A stretch of 64,000 nucleotides of DNA from Amycolatopsis orientalis DSM 40040 = KCTC 9412 (GCF_000478275.1 NZ_ASJB01000099.1:1-64000); one strand, 5' to 3'. Positions 1 to 41,072 are shown, counted from the first letter of the stretch. Translations and numbers: made by a program. The notes: generated from the sequence alone by a model not told the origin.

Positions 1-3000
1 GCCGGCGAGCACGAGCCGGTCGGCTCCGGCGGCCGCGGCCCAGCGGGCCACCTGAGCGCCGAGCGCGCCCGTGCCGCCGGTGATCAGGACGGTGCCCCGA
101 GGCTGCCACGACCGATCGGTTCCCGTGGTCGCGGCGGCTCTGACCAGCCTGCGGGCGAACACGCCCGACGGCCGGATCGCGAGCTGGTCCTCCGTGCCGC
201 CCAGGACGGCCAGTGTGTGCCGCAGCGTCTGTTCGTCGTCTTCGGCGGGCAGATCGAGCAGCCCGCCCCAGCGGTCGGGGTGTTCCAGCGCGGCCACCCG
301 GCCGAGGCCCCAGAGCTGAGCTTCTTCCGGCCGGGCAACCCGGTCGGCCCGTTCGACGGACACCGCCTGCCGGGTCGCCGCCCAGAGCGGCGCTTCGAGC
401 CCGGCGTCCCCGAGTGCCTGCAGGAGCACCAAAGTGCCCGCACCGTCCACTCTGGACAGTACGCCGGTGAACCCGGCCAGATCCGCGAGGCGGGCGGCCA
501 GCTCCGCGCGGTCCGGGGTGCCGGTGAGGACCAGCACCTCGGCGCGGTCGCCGAAGGCCGCCAGCAGCCGCGTGTCCTGGTGCGACTCGGGCAACACCAC
601 GAGCCAGCGGCCGTCGGGATCGGCGGTGCCCGTGGAAGTCAGCGGCCGCCAGTCGATCTCGTAGGCCCAGGAGTCCGCCTCGGCTTCCTGCCGCCGACGG
701 TGCCGCCACGCCGCCAGTGCGGGCAGTGCGGCGCGCAGTGGCTGGTCGGCGTCGACGGAGAACGTGGTGGCGATCGATTCGACGTCGTCCCGTTCGACGG
801 CTGCCCAGAACTCCGCGTCGATCGGGTCGGCACCGGCGCCGGTTTCGACGGCGTCGGCCGGATCGAACCAGTACCGCTCGTGCTGGAAGGCGTAGGTGGG
901 CAGCTCGACGCGGTTCCCGGTGACCAGCGCGGTCCAGTCCACCTCGGTGCCCCGGGTGTGGAGCGCGCCCAGCGCGGTGATCGCGGTGCGGACCTCGGGG
1001 CGGTCGGCCCGCAGGATCGGCGCGAACAGGGCGTCCGACTCCGGCAGGCAGCCTTGCGCCAGCCCGCTCAGCACTCCATCGGGGCCCAGTTCGAGGAAGG
1101 AGGTCACGCCTTGTGCGGCAAGGGTTTCCACGCCGTCGGCGAACCGCACTGCTTGGCGAACGTGATCGAGCCAGTACTGCGGCGACGTCAGGTCTGCGGC
1201 GAGACCACCGGACACCGTGGACACCACCGGGATCCGCGGCGCGGCAAAGGTGATGCCGTCGAGAACCTGCGCGAACTCCGTGAGCATCGGCTCCATCAAC
1301 GGCGAATGGAACGCATGACTCACCTCAAGACGCTTCGTCTTACGGCCCTTGGCCGCGAACTCCTCCGCAATCCGGGTAACCACCGACTCCGCGCCCGAAA
1401 TCACCACCGAATTCGGGCCATTCACCGCCGCGATCCCGAATTCAGGCGTGGGCACGAATTCGTCTTCGGTCGCCTCGATCGCGACCATCACCCCACCGGC
1501 CGGCAACGCCTGCATCAAACGACCACGAGCGGACACCAACCTGCCCGCGTCCTCCAACGAGAACACCCCGGCAACATGCGCAGCCGCGATCTCACCGATC
1601 GAATGCCCCAACAGGAAGTCCGGCCGAACGCCCCACGACTCGACAAGCCGATACAACGCAACCTCAAGAGCGAACAACGCAGGCTGCGCGAACTCCGTCC
1701 GACCAAGATCACCCAACGGCGGCAAAAACTCACACGCCGCATCAAACGCCTCAGCAAAAACAGGGAACTCCGCATACAACTCAGCACCCATACCAACCCG
1801 CTGAGAACCCTGACCAGCGAACAAAAACGCCGAACGGCCACGGGAAACCGCCCCGGTGACCACGGAAGACGTCGAAGTTCCCGCTGCCAGCGCCGTCAAC
1901 CCGGCCGCCAGGTCGTCCCCGAGGACCACGGCGCGATGCTCCAGCGCCGTTCGGGTGGTCACCAGCGAGAAGGCCACGTCGACAGGGTCCACCCCACTGT
2001 CCACAACGGACAGGAGCCGGTCGGCCTGTGCCCGCAGGGCGGCCGGGGTCTTGCCGGACAGCACGAAAGGCACCACCGACGGCGCGGTGGGCTCGACCCG
2101 CACGGCGTCGTCCGCCGGGGCCTGTTCCAGTACCGCGTGCGCGTTGGTGCCGCTGAAGCCGAAGGACGAGACCCCCGCCCGTCGCGGGCGCCCGGTTTCC
2201 GGCCAGGGCGTGGCCTCCGTGAGCAGCTCCACCGCACCGGCCGTCCAGTCCACCCGGGACGAAGGCGTGTCCACGTGCAGCGACTTGGGCAGCACACCGT
2301 GCCGCATCGCCATGACCATCTTGATCACGCCCGCCACCCCGGCGGCGGCCTGCGTGTGACCGATGTTGGACTTCACCGCGCCCAGCCACAACGGCCGCTC
2401 ACGATCCTGCCCATACGTCGCCAGCAGCGCTTGCGCCTCAATCGGGTCACCCAGCGAGGTCCCCGTGCCGTGCGCCTCCACAACGTCCACTTCGGACGCG
2501 GTGAGCGCGGCGTTGGCCAGCGCCGCCCGGATCACCCGGCGCTGCGAAGGTCCGTTCGGCGCGGTCAGTCCGTTGGAAGCACCGTCCTGGTTCACCGCCG
2601 ATCCCCGCACCACAGCCAGGACCTGGTGTCCCGCGCGCCGGGCGTCCGACAGCCGCTCCACCAGCAGCACACCGGCGCCCTCGCCCCAGCCGGTGCCGTC
2701 GGCGGAGTCGGCGAAGGGCTTGCACCGGCCGTCCACCGCGAGGCCACGCTGACGGCTGAAGTCCAGGAACGCCGCCGGAGTGGACATGATGGTGACTCCG
2801 GCGGCCAGCGCCAGGTCGCACTCGCCGTTGCGCAGCGCCTGCACCGCGAGGTGCAGCGCCACCAGCGACGACGAGCAGGCCGTGTCGACGGTGACCGCCG
2901 GACCTTCCAGCCCGAAGGTGTAGGCCACCCGGCCGGACAGCACCGCGGCCGCGTTCCCGGTGCCGAGGAAACCTTCCAGCTCGTCCGGGCCGTTCTCGAG

Positions 3001-3507
3001 CAACGAGACGTAGTCCTGGTTGTTGGTACCGGCGAACACACCGGTCCGGGTGCCCTTCACCGCGGGCAGAGCGATGCCCGCTCGTTCGAAGGCCTCCCAC
3101 GAGGTCTCCAGCAGCAGCCGCTGCTGCGGGTCCATCGCCAGCGCCTCACGCGGGGAAATGCCGAACAGTCCGGGGTCGAACTGCCCGGCGTCGTGGACGA
3201 ACGCGCCTTCGCGGGCGTAACTGGTGCCCGCGTGGTCCGGATCCGGGTGGTACAGCTCGGCCAGCTTCCAGCCGCGGTCGGCAGGGAAACCGCCGACCGC
3301 GTCGGTCCCGTCGGCGAGCAGCCGCCAGAGGTCTTCCGGCGAAGCGACCCCGCCGGGGTACCGGCAGGCCATGCCCACGATGGCGATCGGCTCACGCGCG
3401 GCGTCCAGCAGGCGCTGGTTCTGTTCGCGCAGCCTGCCGGTCTCCTTGAGCGACGCCCTCAGCGCATCGACGACTTTTTCGGAAGGCGTACCCATCATCA
3501 TCCCCAT
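1..3507 (-). CDS. Type I polyketide synthase PKS3, N-terminal part (KS-AT-KR...), truncated by window edge
   Basis: The reading frame stays open from an ATG at 3507 to position 1, so 1169 residues are visible and the protein continues outside the window. It begins with a charged coiled-coil docking segment (about residues 1-35). A ketosynthase follows with the DTACSSS active site (Cys near 210). The acyltransferase has GHSIGE near 635 and HAFH near 731, the known malonyl-CoA signature. No dehydratase motif follows; a KR structural subdomain leads into the KR nucleotide motif GGTGALG near 1137, where the window ends. The start is uncertain: ATG codons lie at 3507, 3501, 3498 and 3495. Only 13 bases separate it from the PKS2 stop, so the two genes are surely co-transcribed. 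The docking segment suits the C-terminus of PKS2, so this should be extension module 7. Whether an ER or further modules follow cannot be seen. Confidence 0.95.
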   Translation of the reverse strand, partial: MGMMMGTPSEKVVDALRASLKETGRLREQNQRLLDAAREPIAIVGMACRYPGGVASPEDLWRLLADGTDAVGGFPADRGWKLAELYHPDPDHAGTSYAREGAFVHDAGQFDPGLFGISPREALAMDPQQRLLLETSWEAFERAGIALPAVKGTRTGVFAGTNNQDYVSLLENGPDELEGFLGTGNAAAVLSGRVAYTFGLEGPAVTVDTACSSSLVALHLAVQALRNGECDLALAAGVTIMSTPAAFLDFSRQRGLAVDGRCKPFADSADGTGWGEGAGVLLVERLSDARRAGHQVLAVVRGSAVNQDGASNGLTAPNGPSQRRVIRAALANAALTASEVDVVEAHGTGTSLGDPIEAQALLATYGQDRERPLWLGAVKSNIGHTQAAAGVAGVIKMVMAMRHGVLPKSLHVDTPSSRVDWTAGAVELLTEATPWPETGRPRRAGVSSFGFSGTNAHAVLEQAPADDAVRVEPTAPSVVPFVLSGKTPAALRAQADRLLSVVDSGVDPVDVAFSLVTTRTALEHRAVVLGDDLAAGLTALAAGTSTSSVVTGAVSRGRSAFLFAGQGSQRVGMGAELYAEFPVFAEAFDAACEFLPPLGDLGRTEFAQPALFALEVALYRLVESWGVRPDFLLGHSIGEIAAAHVAGVFSLEDAGRLVSARGRLMQALPAGGVMVAIEATEDEFVPTPEFGIAAVNGPNSVVISGAESVVTRIAEEFAAKGRKTKRLEVSHAFHSPLMEPMLTEFAQVLDGITFAAPRIPVVSTVSGGLAADLTSPQYWLDHVRQAVRFADGVETLAAQGVTSFLELGPDGVLSGLAQGCLPESDALFAPILRADRPEVRTAITALGALHTRGTEVDWTALVTGNRVELPTYAFQHERYWFDPADAVETGAGADPIDAEFWAAVERDDVESIATTFSVDADQPLRAALPALAAWRHRRRQEAEADSWAYEIDWRPLTSTGTADPDGRWLVVLPESHQDTRLLAAFGDRAEVLVLTGTPDRAELAARLADLAGFTGVLSRVDGAGTLVLLQALGDAGLEAPLWAATRQAVSVERADRVARPEEAQLWGLGRVAALEHPDRWGGLLDLPAEDDEQTLRHTLAVLGGTEDQLAIRPSGVFARRLVRAAATTGTDRSWQPRGTVLITGGTGALGAQVARWAAAAGADRLVLAG

Positions 3508-3520
3508 CTGGCCGTGTCAA

Positions 3521-20314
<16,794 letters not shown>

Positions 20315-20447
20315 TCAACGCCACCTCTTCACGACGAACTCCCCACGCGCGCGGCCCGCGCGAAAACCTCGCGGCCTGACCGCGTCCGCGGGAATCCGCG
20401 AAACAAAGAATTGCCCGTACACGCACGTTTCCCCAGAATTCCCGCTG

Positions 20448-20493
20448 AGAATATTTGCGCCGAAGAAGGACCGACAACCCCTAACCGCCCCTA
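20448..20493 (-). promoter_or_regulatory. Candidate PKS2 promoter with paired TAGGGG activator boxes
   Basis: Read on the minus strand, two TAGGGG boxes (20488-20493 and 20478-20483) sit 10 bp apart. The second directly abuts a -35-like TTGTCG (20472-20477), followed after 18 bp by TATTCT (20448-20453). The GTG start of PKS2 lies about 130 bp downstream. The same box/promoter geometry recurs at 41073-41117, 54170-54226 and 54301-54348. Reading of the boxes is direct; their role as binding sites of the LAL regulator is inference. The rest of the gap 20315-20885 holds only the hairpins listed below; I see no gene in it. Confidence 0.55.
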
Positions 20494-20560
20494 GGTCAAC
20501 GTCTGGAGCAGGCGAAACGCGGGCACACCGAAGCGGGGCCCACCACACCGGAAAGGCATG

Positions 20561-20588
20561 GCAGGTCCCGCCTCGGGCTGGTCGTGAG
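20561..20588. repeat. 28-bp direct repeat, copy 1
   Basis: This stretch matches 20819-20846 at 27 of 28 positions (one T/C difference). In both copies it runs into the left arm of a long inverted repeat (20584-20630 and 20839-20884). The two hairpins differ in sequence, so the shared leader is not simply part of the stem. Confidence 0.7.
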
Positions 20589-20630
20589 GGACTCCTTGAG
20601 GGACTCAGGGCCCCTCAAGGAGTCCCTCAC
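20584..20630. terminator. 19-bp perfect hairpin between GSDH and PKS2
   Basis: Arms at 20584-20602 and 20612-20630 (beginning gtgagggactcc) pair perfectly across a 9-base loop. It lies downstream of the dehydrogenase gene on the minus strand and upstream of the PKS2 promoter, so it may stop read-through. There is no T-run, so intrinsic termination is uncertain. Confidence 0.5.
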
Positions 20631-20688
20631 GGCCAGCTCAAACCATCGCCACCAGGCTCAGTGACACCACCAGTCACAGCGGTAGCGC

Positions 20689-20735
20689 GTGAAGGCCCCC
20701 ATCCCTCGGCTCAGCCGAGGAAACTCGACCTTCAC
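20689..20735. repeat. Imperfect hairpin with inner 8-bp stem
   Basis: Outer arms gtgaagg (20689-20695) and ccttcac (20729-20735) enclose a perfect inner stem, cctcggct/agccgagg (20704-20711 and 20713-20720). It is one of four successive foldable elements in the gap between the dehydrogenase and PKS2. The outer arms recur at 62438-62484. Confidence 0.4.
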
Positions 20736-20744
20736 ACCTTCCGA

Positions 20745-20801
20745 AGTACATGATGGCCCCCTTCCTTGCGCCAGGCGCAAGGAAGGGGGCCATCATGTAC
20801 T
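20745..20801. repeat. 57-bp near-perfect palindrome (28-bp arms)
   Basis: Arms 20745-20772 and 20774-20801 are exact reverse complements around a single central base, with no mismatch in 28 positions. It contains a run of C in one arm and G in the other. No coding potential. It could act as a strong bidirectional transcription barrier or be a mobile palindromic repeat. Confidence 0.65.
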
Positions 20802-20818
20802 TCACCGCGAGCAAAGCC

Positions 20819-20846
20819 GCAGGCCCCGCCTCGGGCTGGTCGTGAG
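20819..20846. repeat. 28-bp direct repeat, copy 2
   Basis: Second copy of the element at 20561-20588 (27 of 28 identical). It overlaps the left arm of the palindrome at 20839-20884. Confidence 0.7.
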
Positions 20847-20884
20847 TGGTAAGTGTCGTTAGAACGACACTTACCACTCACGAC
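20839..20884. repeat. 46-bp perfect palindrome, gtcgtgagtgg family, copy 1
   Basis: Arms 20839-20860 and 20863-20884 are exact reverse complements around a central AG. The outer 11 bases (gtcgtgagtgg) and the centre gttagaac are identical to those of the palindrome at 62340-62385, while the eight bases between differ with matching changes on both sides. It ends one base short of the dehydrogenase stop codon, so it may terminate that transcript. Confidence 0.7.
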
Positions 20885-20885
20885 G

Positions 20886-23234
20886 TCAACAGGGACAGAC
20901 CCGGTAATACACGGTGTAGGTCGCCGGTTGCTCGGGCGCCTTGATGATGCGGCTGGCCCCGGCGCCGTCGCCCCACTTGTCGAACACCAGCTCGTACGGC
21001 GGGATCTCGATCTTGCCCGCGGCGCTGACCGAGAGCGCGGTGCCGACGATGACCTTCACCGTCGAGTCCGTCACCACGCCGTAGTTGCCGACGGTGACCC
21101 CGATACCCGGCGGATCGGATTTGAACGTGACGTCCACGGTCTGCGGCTGCAGCTCGATGGTCTTGGTGCTGACATTGCCGTCGGAGTCGGTGGCGCTGAG
21201 CGTCAGCTCGAGGTGCGACGGGTAGGGGTGGTCGGGCGCGGCGAACTCACCCGACGCCGTGCCCGGGAACGTCTCGATGTCGTGACTGTGGCAGTGGCCG
21301 TCCCCGGCGCAGTGCCGCATGGTCAGCTTCCAGTCCAGCGCGGAGGCGGGCAACGCACCGTCCTGGGCGTCGGAAGCCCCACCGGAGAAGGAGATCCGCT
21401 GGCCGACCTGCCAGGTGAGCGTGGGAGCGGGCGTGGTGATCACCGGGACCGGCTCGGGCGGCGGGGCGTTGTCCACCACCACGTCGACCTTGGCCGTCGA
21501 ACTCTTGCCGCCGGGGTCGGTGACCTTCAGCGCCGGGCGCACGAACTGCTTCTTCAGGTACACCCAGCTCGTCACCGGCCCCCTCGCGTCGTCGAACTGC
21601 CCGTCGCCGTCCAGGTCCCATTCGTACCGGAGGCGCGCGCCTTCGGGGTCGGTGGAGCCGCGGCCGTCGAACCGCACGAACAGCGGGGACCGCCCGGCGG
21701 TCGGCTTGGCCTTGATCACGGCCTTCGGCGCGACGTTCGGGTCGTTGTCGTAGGTGATCCGGCGCAGCTCGCCGGTGTCGACCGAGACGTAGTACAGGCC
21801 GCCGCCGGGTCCGAACGTCAGCTGCACCGGCACCCCGAGACCGCTGGCGAAGGTGGTCACCTTGGCCGGGTCCGGCGCGCCCTGCGCGTCCTTGCCCATC
21901 ACCCAGATGCAGCCGCGGGTGCTGTCGCTGAAGAACAGCGAGTTCCGGTAGGGCTCCGGCAGGGTCTGGCCGTCGGCGAAAGCGAACCCCGACAACGAGG
22001 CACCACTGGTGTTGGGGCAGGTGTCGTCCGGCGAAACCTTGGCACCACCGGCGTACTGCAGAACCGGCTTGTGATCGCCGCCCTCCGCGTAGAGGGACTC
22101 GCACAGCTTCAGCCCGGCGGCCTTCCACCCGGGATGCGGGTCCTTGCCCTCGAAGCAGGGCCAGCCCATGTTGGGGGCCTTCGCCGGGTCCGGGGTGAAC
22201 CGGTTGATCTCGTCCGCCAGGGTCTCGCCGACGTCGCCGAGCCAGACCTCACCGGTCTGCGGGCGCAGGGTGAACCGGAACGGGTTGCGCATGCCGTAGG
22301 CCACGATCCGGCGCGCGTTCTCGTCGGTGCTCGACGCGTACGGGTTGCCGGGCACGCCCTGGCCGGTCAGCGGGTCGACACGGATCACGGTGCCGTTGAG
22401 CACCATCGGCTCGCCCCCGGGGCGGCGCGGTGACTGCGAGCGCAGCGAACCGCCACGGGCGTCCGGGATGGTCAGATTGGTGCCCGCGCCGCCCGGCGGG
22501 TCGGCACAGGGGTTCTTCTGCTGGCCGTAGTCGACGAAGTTGAAGCTGGCGCCTTCACCGGCGCTGGCGTAAAGCAGGCCGTCGGGACCGAAGGCGAGCG
22601 TGTCCGCGGTGTGGCTGGGGTACTGCTGGCACCAGCCGCTGACGAGCGTCTCCGGCGCGCCGGCGATCCCGTCGGCGCCCATGGTCAGCTTGACGATGCG
22701 GTTGGTGACGACACAGCCGTCCTCGGTGTACCCCGGCGGCGACGGACACTTGTCGTTCCACTTCGGCGCGGTCTCCCCCGGCGGCGCGTCGTAGGTGTAG
22801 AGCGCGTAGACGTAGGGCTGTTGCGGGAACTTCGGGTGCACGGCCAGCCCGATCAGGCCGCGGTCCCAGCCGTCGAACACCTCGGTCCGCAGATCGGCGA
22901 AGACCTTGCCGGTGGTGGCGTCGACGGAGTCCCGGACCCGGATGATCCCCGATTTCTCCGCGATGAAGGTCTTGCCGTCGGGCGCGAACGCCACCGCGGT
23001 CGGCTCGGTGAGCCCCGAAACCACGGTCTGCTGGGCGAAACCCGGCGGCAGGGCGCTCGTGGGTTCGTGCCGGGCCTCGGCCGGGCGCAGTACCGATTCG
23101 TCCGGCTGGCGTGCCGGGACCGGCGGCGCCGCCTGGGCGGCCTGGCCGCCGACGCCGGAGACCAGCGTGGTCCCGAGCAGCGCCGCGACCAGCAGCGCCG
23201 AGGGCCGTAACCGCCGTCGTGTCATCTTTCGCAT
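20886..23234 (-). CDS. Secreted glucose/sorbosone dehydrogenase-like protein with PKD domain
   Basis: About 782 residues from ATG 23234; a GTG at 23237 is the alternative, and GAGG lies just upstream. Residues 1-36 form a signal peptide (basic start, Leu/Ala core, AQAA end). The body resembles the six-bladed propeller of PQQ-dependent soluble sugar dehydrogenases: SGLTEPTAVAFAPDG near the start, then IGLAVHPKF, FGPDGLLYASAGEG and GDVGETLADEINR. A PKD domain (about 503-588, with YEWDLDGDGQFDD) and a further beta-rich tail follow. Such proteins oxidise sugars outside the cell in the periplasm-like space or on polymers. It sits between PKS1 (61 bases from the PKS1 stop) and PKS2 on the same strand, so it may be co-transcribed with PKS1. 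No role in polyketide assembly is known to me; it may be a passenger, or oxidise a sugar moiety. Confidence 0.85.
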   Translation of the reverse strand: MRKMTRRRLRPSALLVAALLGTTLVSGVGGQAAQAAPPVPARQPDESVLRPAEARHEPTSALPPGFAQQTVVSGLTEPTAVAFAPDGKTFIAEKSGIIRVRDSVDATTGKVFADLRTEVFDGWDRGLIGLAVHPKFPQQPYVYALYTYDAPPGETAPKWNDKCPSPPGYTEDGCVVTNRIVKLTMGADGIAGAPETLVSGWCQQYPSHTADTLAFGPDGLLYASAGEGASFNFVDYGQQKNPCADPPGGAGTNLTIPDARGGSLRSQSPRRPGGEPMVLNGTVIRVDPLTGQGVPGNPYASSTDENARRIVAYGMRNPFRFTLRPQTGEVWLGDVGETLADEINRFTPDPAKAPNMGWPCFEGKDPHPGWKAAGLKLCESLYAEGGDHKPVLQYAGGAKVSPDDTCPNTSGASLSGFAFADGQTLPEPYRNSLFFSDSTRGCIWVMGKDAQGAPDPAKVTTFASGLGVPVQLTFGPGGGLYYVSVDTGELRRITYDNDPNVAPKAVIKAKPTAGRSPLFVRFDGRGSTDPEGARLRYEWDLDGDGQFDDARGPVTSWVYLKKQFVRPALKVTDPGGKSSTAKVDVVVDNAPPPEPVPVITTPAPTLTWQVGQRISFSGGASDAQDGALPASALDWKLTMRHCAGDGHCHSHDIETFPGTASGEFAAPDHPYPSHLELTLSATDSDGNVSTKTIELQPQTVDVTFKSDPPGIGVTVGNYGVVTDSTVKVIVGTALSVSAAGKIEIPPYELVFDKWGDGAGASRIIKAPEQPATYTVYYRVCPC

Positions 23235-23295
23235 CACATTCAGCCTCGATCTGTTCGGTTGCCGAACTCCGGCAGTGATCGGGTCTCTCGACCGA

Positions 23296-38604
<15,309 letters not shown>

Positions 38605-38660
38605 GGCCAACGACTCCCCATCTCAACCTGTTGTCCGAGCGAACCGGCACCGCGCCGCGG

Positions 38661-39584
38661 TCAGCCCCGCCGGTGCCGCAGCACCGTGGCCTGGTTCACC
38701 TGTTCCACGATGAAGTTCTTCTTGGTGACCGCGAGCCGGAACCACATCCGGTCCAGCCCCACCACACACAGCCTGCGCACGCCGAGCCCGGCCAGCGCGA
38801 CGGCCGTCGACCGCCACTCCAGCGGGCGCAGGAAGCCGCTGAGCACCAGTTCCCGTACCGCACGGCCGGTCCGCAGGACCGAACCGTCCACATCGGACAC
38901 CACGGGCACGGCCGGGTCGGCGAACACGGTGCCGCGCAGCACCTCCGCCTCGATCCGGTCGCGAAGCGGCCCGAACGCACTGCAGTGCGCGGCCGGGCGC
39001 ATGGCGTACAACGAGTACCCACCGGCCCGGCCGACCCCGGCGGTGAACTCCTCCAGATGCTTCTCCGCCATGGTGATCAGGTAGTGGCCGTCGTCCACGT
39101 GCCCGGACAGGTCGTACCAGACCCCGCGATCGGACAGATCCGCCAGTAGCTCGTCCATCCGTTCGGCGGCCACCCTGGTCACCACCTGGGTGACGAGATC
39201 CTGGTGCGCGGTGCGGAAGTAGTCGAGTTCGCATTCCCCCACCCCGGCGGCGATCCGGACGGCGTCGGCGAACGGCAGGCATTCCGCGTACGCCGCGGCG
39301 ATCAGCTCGCCGAAGCTCATGCCGACGCAGAAGCCGGGCTCGCCCAGGTTCTCTTTCGCCCAGTCCGCCAGGGAAAGCGCGTTCACCAGAGTGGCGGCGC
39401 GAGCCGCGGGGGACGCGTAGTCGTCGGAGTCGCGCAGCGTGCGGATGACCGAGTAGCCGAGTACCTCGTCGGCGACCGCGAGCCGCTCGCGCGCGAACGG
39501 GCTGAGCACGAGGAACTTGCCGATCTCGGCCAGCTTGAACCCGTCCAGGCCGGGAAAGAAGTACGCTGTTTCCGCCGCGGTCAT
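38661..39584 (-). CDS. Stand-alone acyltransferase (FabD fold)
   Basis: 307 residues. The ATG at 39584 overlaps the TGA of the adenylating enzyme by four bases (ATGA), so translation is coupled, and PKS1 starts 56 bases downstream. The nucleophile motif reads GMSFGE (near residue 107) where FabD and PKS ATs usually have GHSxGE; the Ser and Glu are kept and His is replaced by Met. The second catalytic His is in PAAHCSAF (near 235), comparable with SHCALM of E. coli FabD. All modules seen here carry their own AT, so this enzyme probably moves a starter acyl group to the PKS1 loading ACP, or edits wrongly loaded chains. A similar task is known for VinK-type ATs of macrolactam pathways, but no separate carrier protein is visible in this window. 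The substrate cannot be read from the sequence. Confidence 0.85.
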   Translation of the reverse strand: MTAAETAYFFPGLDGFKLAEIGKFLVLSPFARERLAVADEVLGYSVIRTLRDSDDYASPAARAATLVNALSLADWAKENLGEPGFCVGMSFGELIAAAYAECLPFADAVRIAAGVGECELDYFRTAHQDLVTQVVTRVAAERMDELLADLSDRGVWYDLSGHVDDGHYLITMAEKHLEEFTAGVGRAGGYSLYAMRPAAHCSAFGPLRDRIEAEVLRGTVFADPAVPVVSDVDGSVLRTGRAVRELVLSGFLRPLEWRSTAVALAGLGVRRLCVVGLDRMWFRLAVTKKNFIVEQVNQATVLRHRRG

Positions 39585-40993
39585 TCCCCGGCCCCGGTGG
39601 CGAGTTCGGTGAGCTGGCCGCGGTCCGGTTTTCCGTTGCGGTTCAACGGGAATCGCTCGATCACGCGGATCCGGTTCGGCCGTTCGGACTCCGCCAGCAC
39701 GTCGTCGACCAGCGGGCGCCAGTGCGCGGGTTCCCGCAGTTGTTCGTCCTCGACGAAGAGCGTCAGGCGCGCGCCCCGCTGCTCGTCCGGCAGGGCGATC
39801 AGCTTCGCCGAGCAGCCCGCGGCGCTCAACTTGCGCTCGATGATCTCCGGATACAGCGTGAAGCCGTTGCGGTGCACGGCGAACTTGCGGCCGAGGACGA
39901 AGACGTTGCCGTCCGGGTCCAGGTAACCGAAGTCGCCACTGCGGTAGGTCTCCTGGTCGACAGGGGCGACAGTGCCGTCTTCGGCGAGGTAGCCGGTCAG
40001 GATGTCCGGGGTGTGGATGATCAGCTCGCCGACCTCGCCGGCGGCCACCGGCCGGTCCTCGTCGTCCACCGCTTCCACCGTCAGTCCCGGCATCGCGCGT
40101 CCGCAGCCGACAGCGTTCTCCGAGGTGGCGAAGGCGACGTTACCCGCTTCCGTGCTGCCGTAACTGTCCAGCAGCGGCAGTCCGAACTCCTCGACGTAGG
40201 CGTCCACCAGCGGCCCGTCCAGTGGCGCGGCACCACTGCAGAACATCCGCACCGTGCGCAGCTGGTCTTTGACCTGCGGGCGTTTGCGGAGGATGTTGAG
40301 CATGCTCCGGTAGGTGGCCGGGGTGGCGTCGACGACGGTGGCTCCGCACTGCCCCGCCATGAGCATCGCCCGGTCCGGGCGGCGGTAGGGCGCGATCACC
40401 AGCGAGCACCGGGCCAGCCACGCGATGCCCACCATGGAAAGGCCGTACTGGTGCGAGAACGGCAGCAGCGGCAGCAGGACGTCCTGTTCGGTGTGGCCCA
40501 CCTGGTCGGCGTTGCGCCGCAGGTTACGCAGGAATCGCCCACCGTTCTTGACGATGCCCTTGGGTTCGCCGGTGGAGCCCGATGACCACATCAGCAGGCT
40601 GTCAGGCAGCTCGCACCAGTCCTCAAAGGACACTCGGGGATACGCGGGGGCGAAGCCCGGCGCGTCGATCATCAGCTCGTAGATGAACGACGTGTCGTCG
40701 ACGTCGGCCAGCGGCGCGTCGTCGTCGGCGATGATCAGTTTCACGCTGGCGCGCCGCGCGATCCGGCGCGTCTCCTCCGGGCGTTCCTGCTGGTCCACCA
40801 GCACGATCGAGGCGCCGACGTGCATCAGGGCGAACAGTGTGCTCACGTACCCGGCGGAGTTGCCTGCCTTGAGCATGACGCGGACGCCGGGCCCAGCACC
40901 CCGCTGCCGCAGCGCCTCGGCGACGCCGACCACTTCGCGTTCGAGTTCGGAAAAAGTACGCACCGAGTCCGGGGCGAAAATTCTCGCAGTCAT
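39581..40993 (-). CDS. Acyl-adenylating enzyme (AMP-dependent acyl-ACP/CoA ligase), probable starter-unit activator
   Basis: 470 residues from ATG 40993; GGAGGAA six bases upstream decides against the longer GTG start at 41008. Signatures of the ANL superfamily are all present: SSGSTGEPKG (ATP loop), YGSTEAG (A5), YRSGDFGYLD (A7) and NRNGKPDR with the C-terminal catalytic Lys. It is first in the operon adenylating enzyme - acyltransferase - PKS1, and PKS1 begins with a lone ACP. The natural reading is that it activates a carboxylic acid starter and loads it on an ACP or CoA. Substrate is unknown: an aryl acid derived from the phenylalanine ammonia-lyase at 55915, or a beta-amino acid, are both possible. 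It is shorter than typical FadD ligases, in keeping with dedicated starter-loading enzymes. Confidence 0.87.
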   Translation of the reverse strand: MTARIFAPDSVRTFSELEREVVGVAEALRQRGAGPGVRVMLKAGNSAGYVSTLFALMHVGASIVLVDQQERPEETRRIARRASVKLIIADDDAPLADVDDTSFIYELMIDAPGFAPAYPRVSFEDWCELPDSLLMWSSGSTGEPKGIVKNGGRFLRNLRRNADQVGHTEQDVLLPLLPFSHQYGLSMVGIAWLARCSLVIAPYRRPDRAMLMAGQCGATVVDATPATYRSMLNILRKRPQVKDQLRTVRMFCSGAAPLDGPLVDAYVEEFGLPLLDSYGSTEAGNVAFATSENAVGCGRAMPGLTVEAVDDEDRPVAAGEVGELIIHTPDILTGYLAEDGTVAPVDQETYRSGDFGYLDPDGNVFVLGRKFAVHRNGFTLYPEIIERKLSAAGCSAKLIALPDEQRGARLTLFVEDEQLREPAHWRPLVDDVLAESERPNRIRVIERFPLNRNGKPDRGQLTELATGAGE

Positions 40994-41072
40994 GGTATTC
41001 CTCCACACCGGGACGGAAATCGCCGGAACTACCCGGCATCATGGGCGAACCAACGCAAGTACCGCCGAAGCG

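Noticed and set aside
20745..20884. Long palindromes as operators of the regulator
   Set aside because: They lie at gene ends and in flanking DNA at 62.3 kb, not at promoters, and share no core with the TAGGGG sites.
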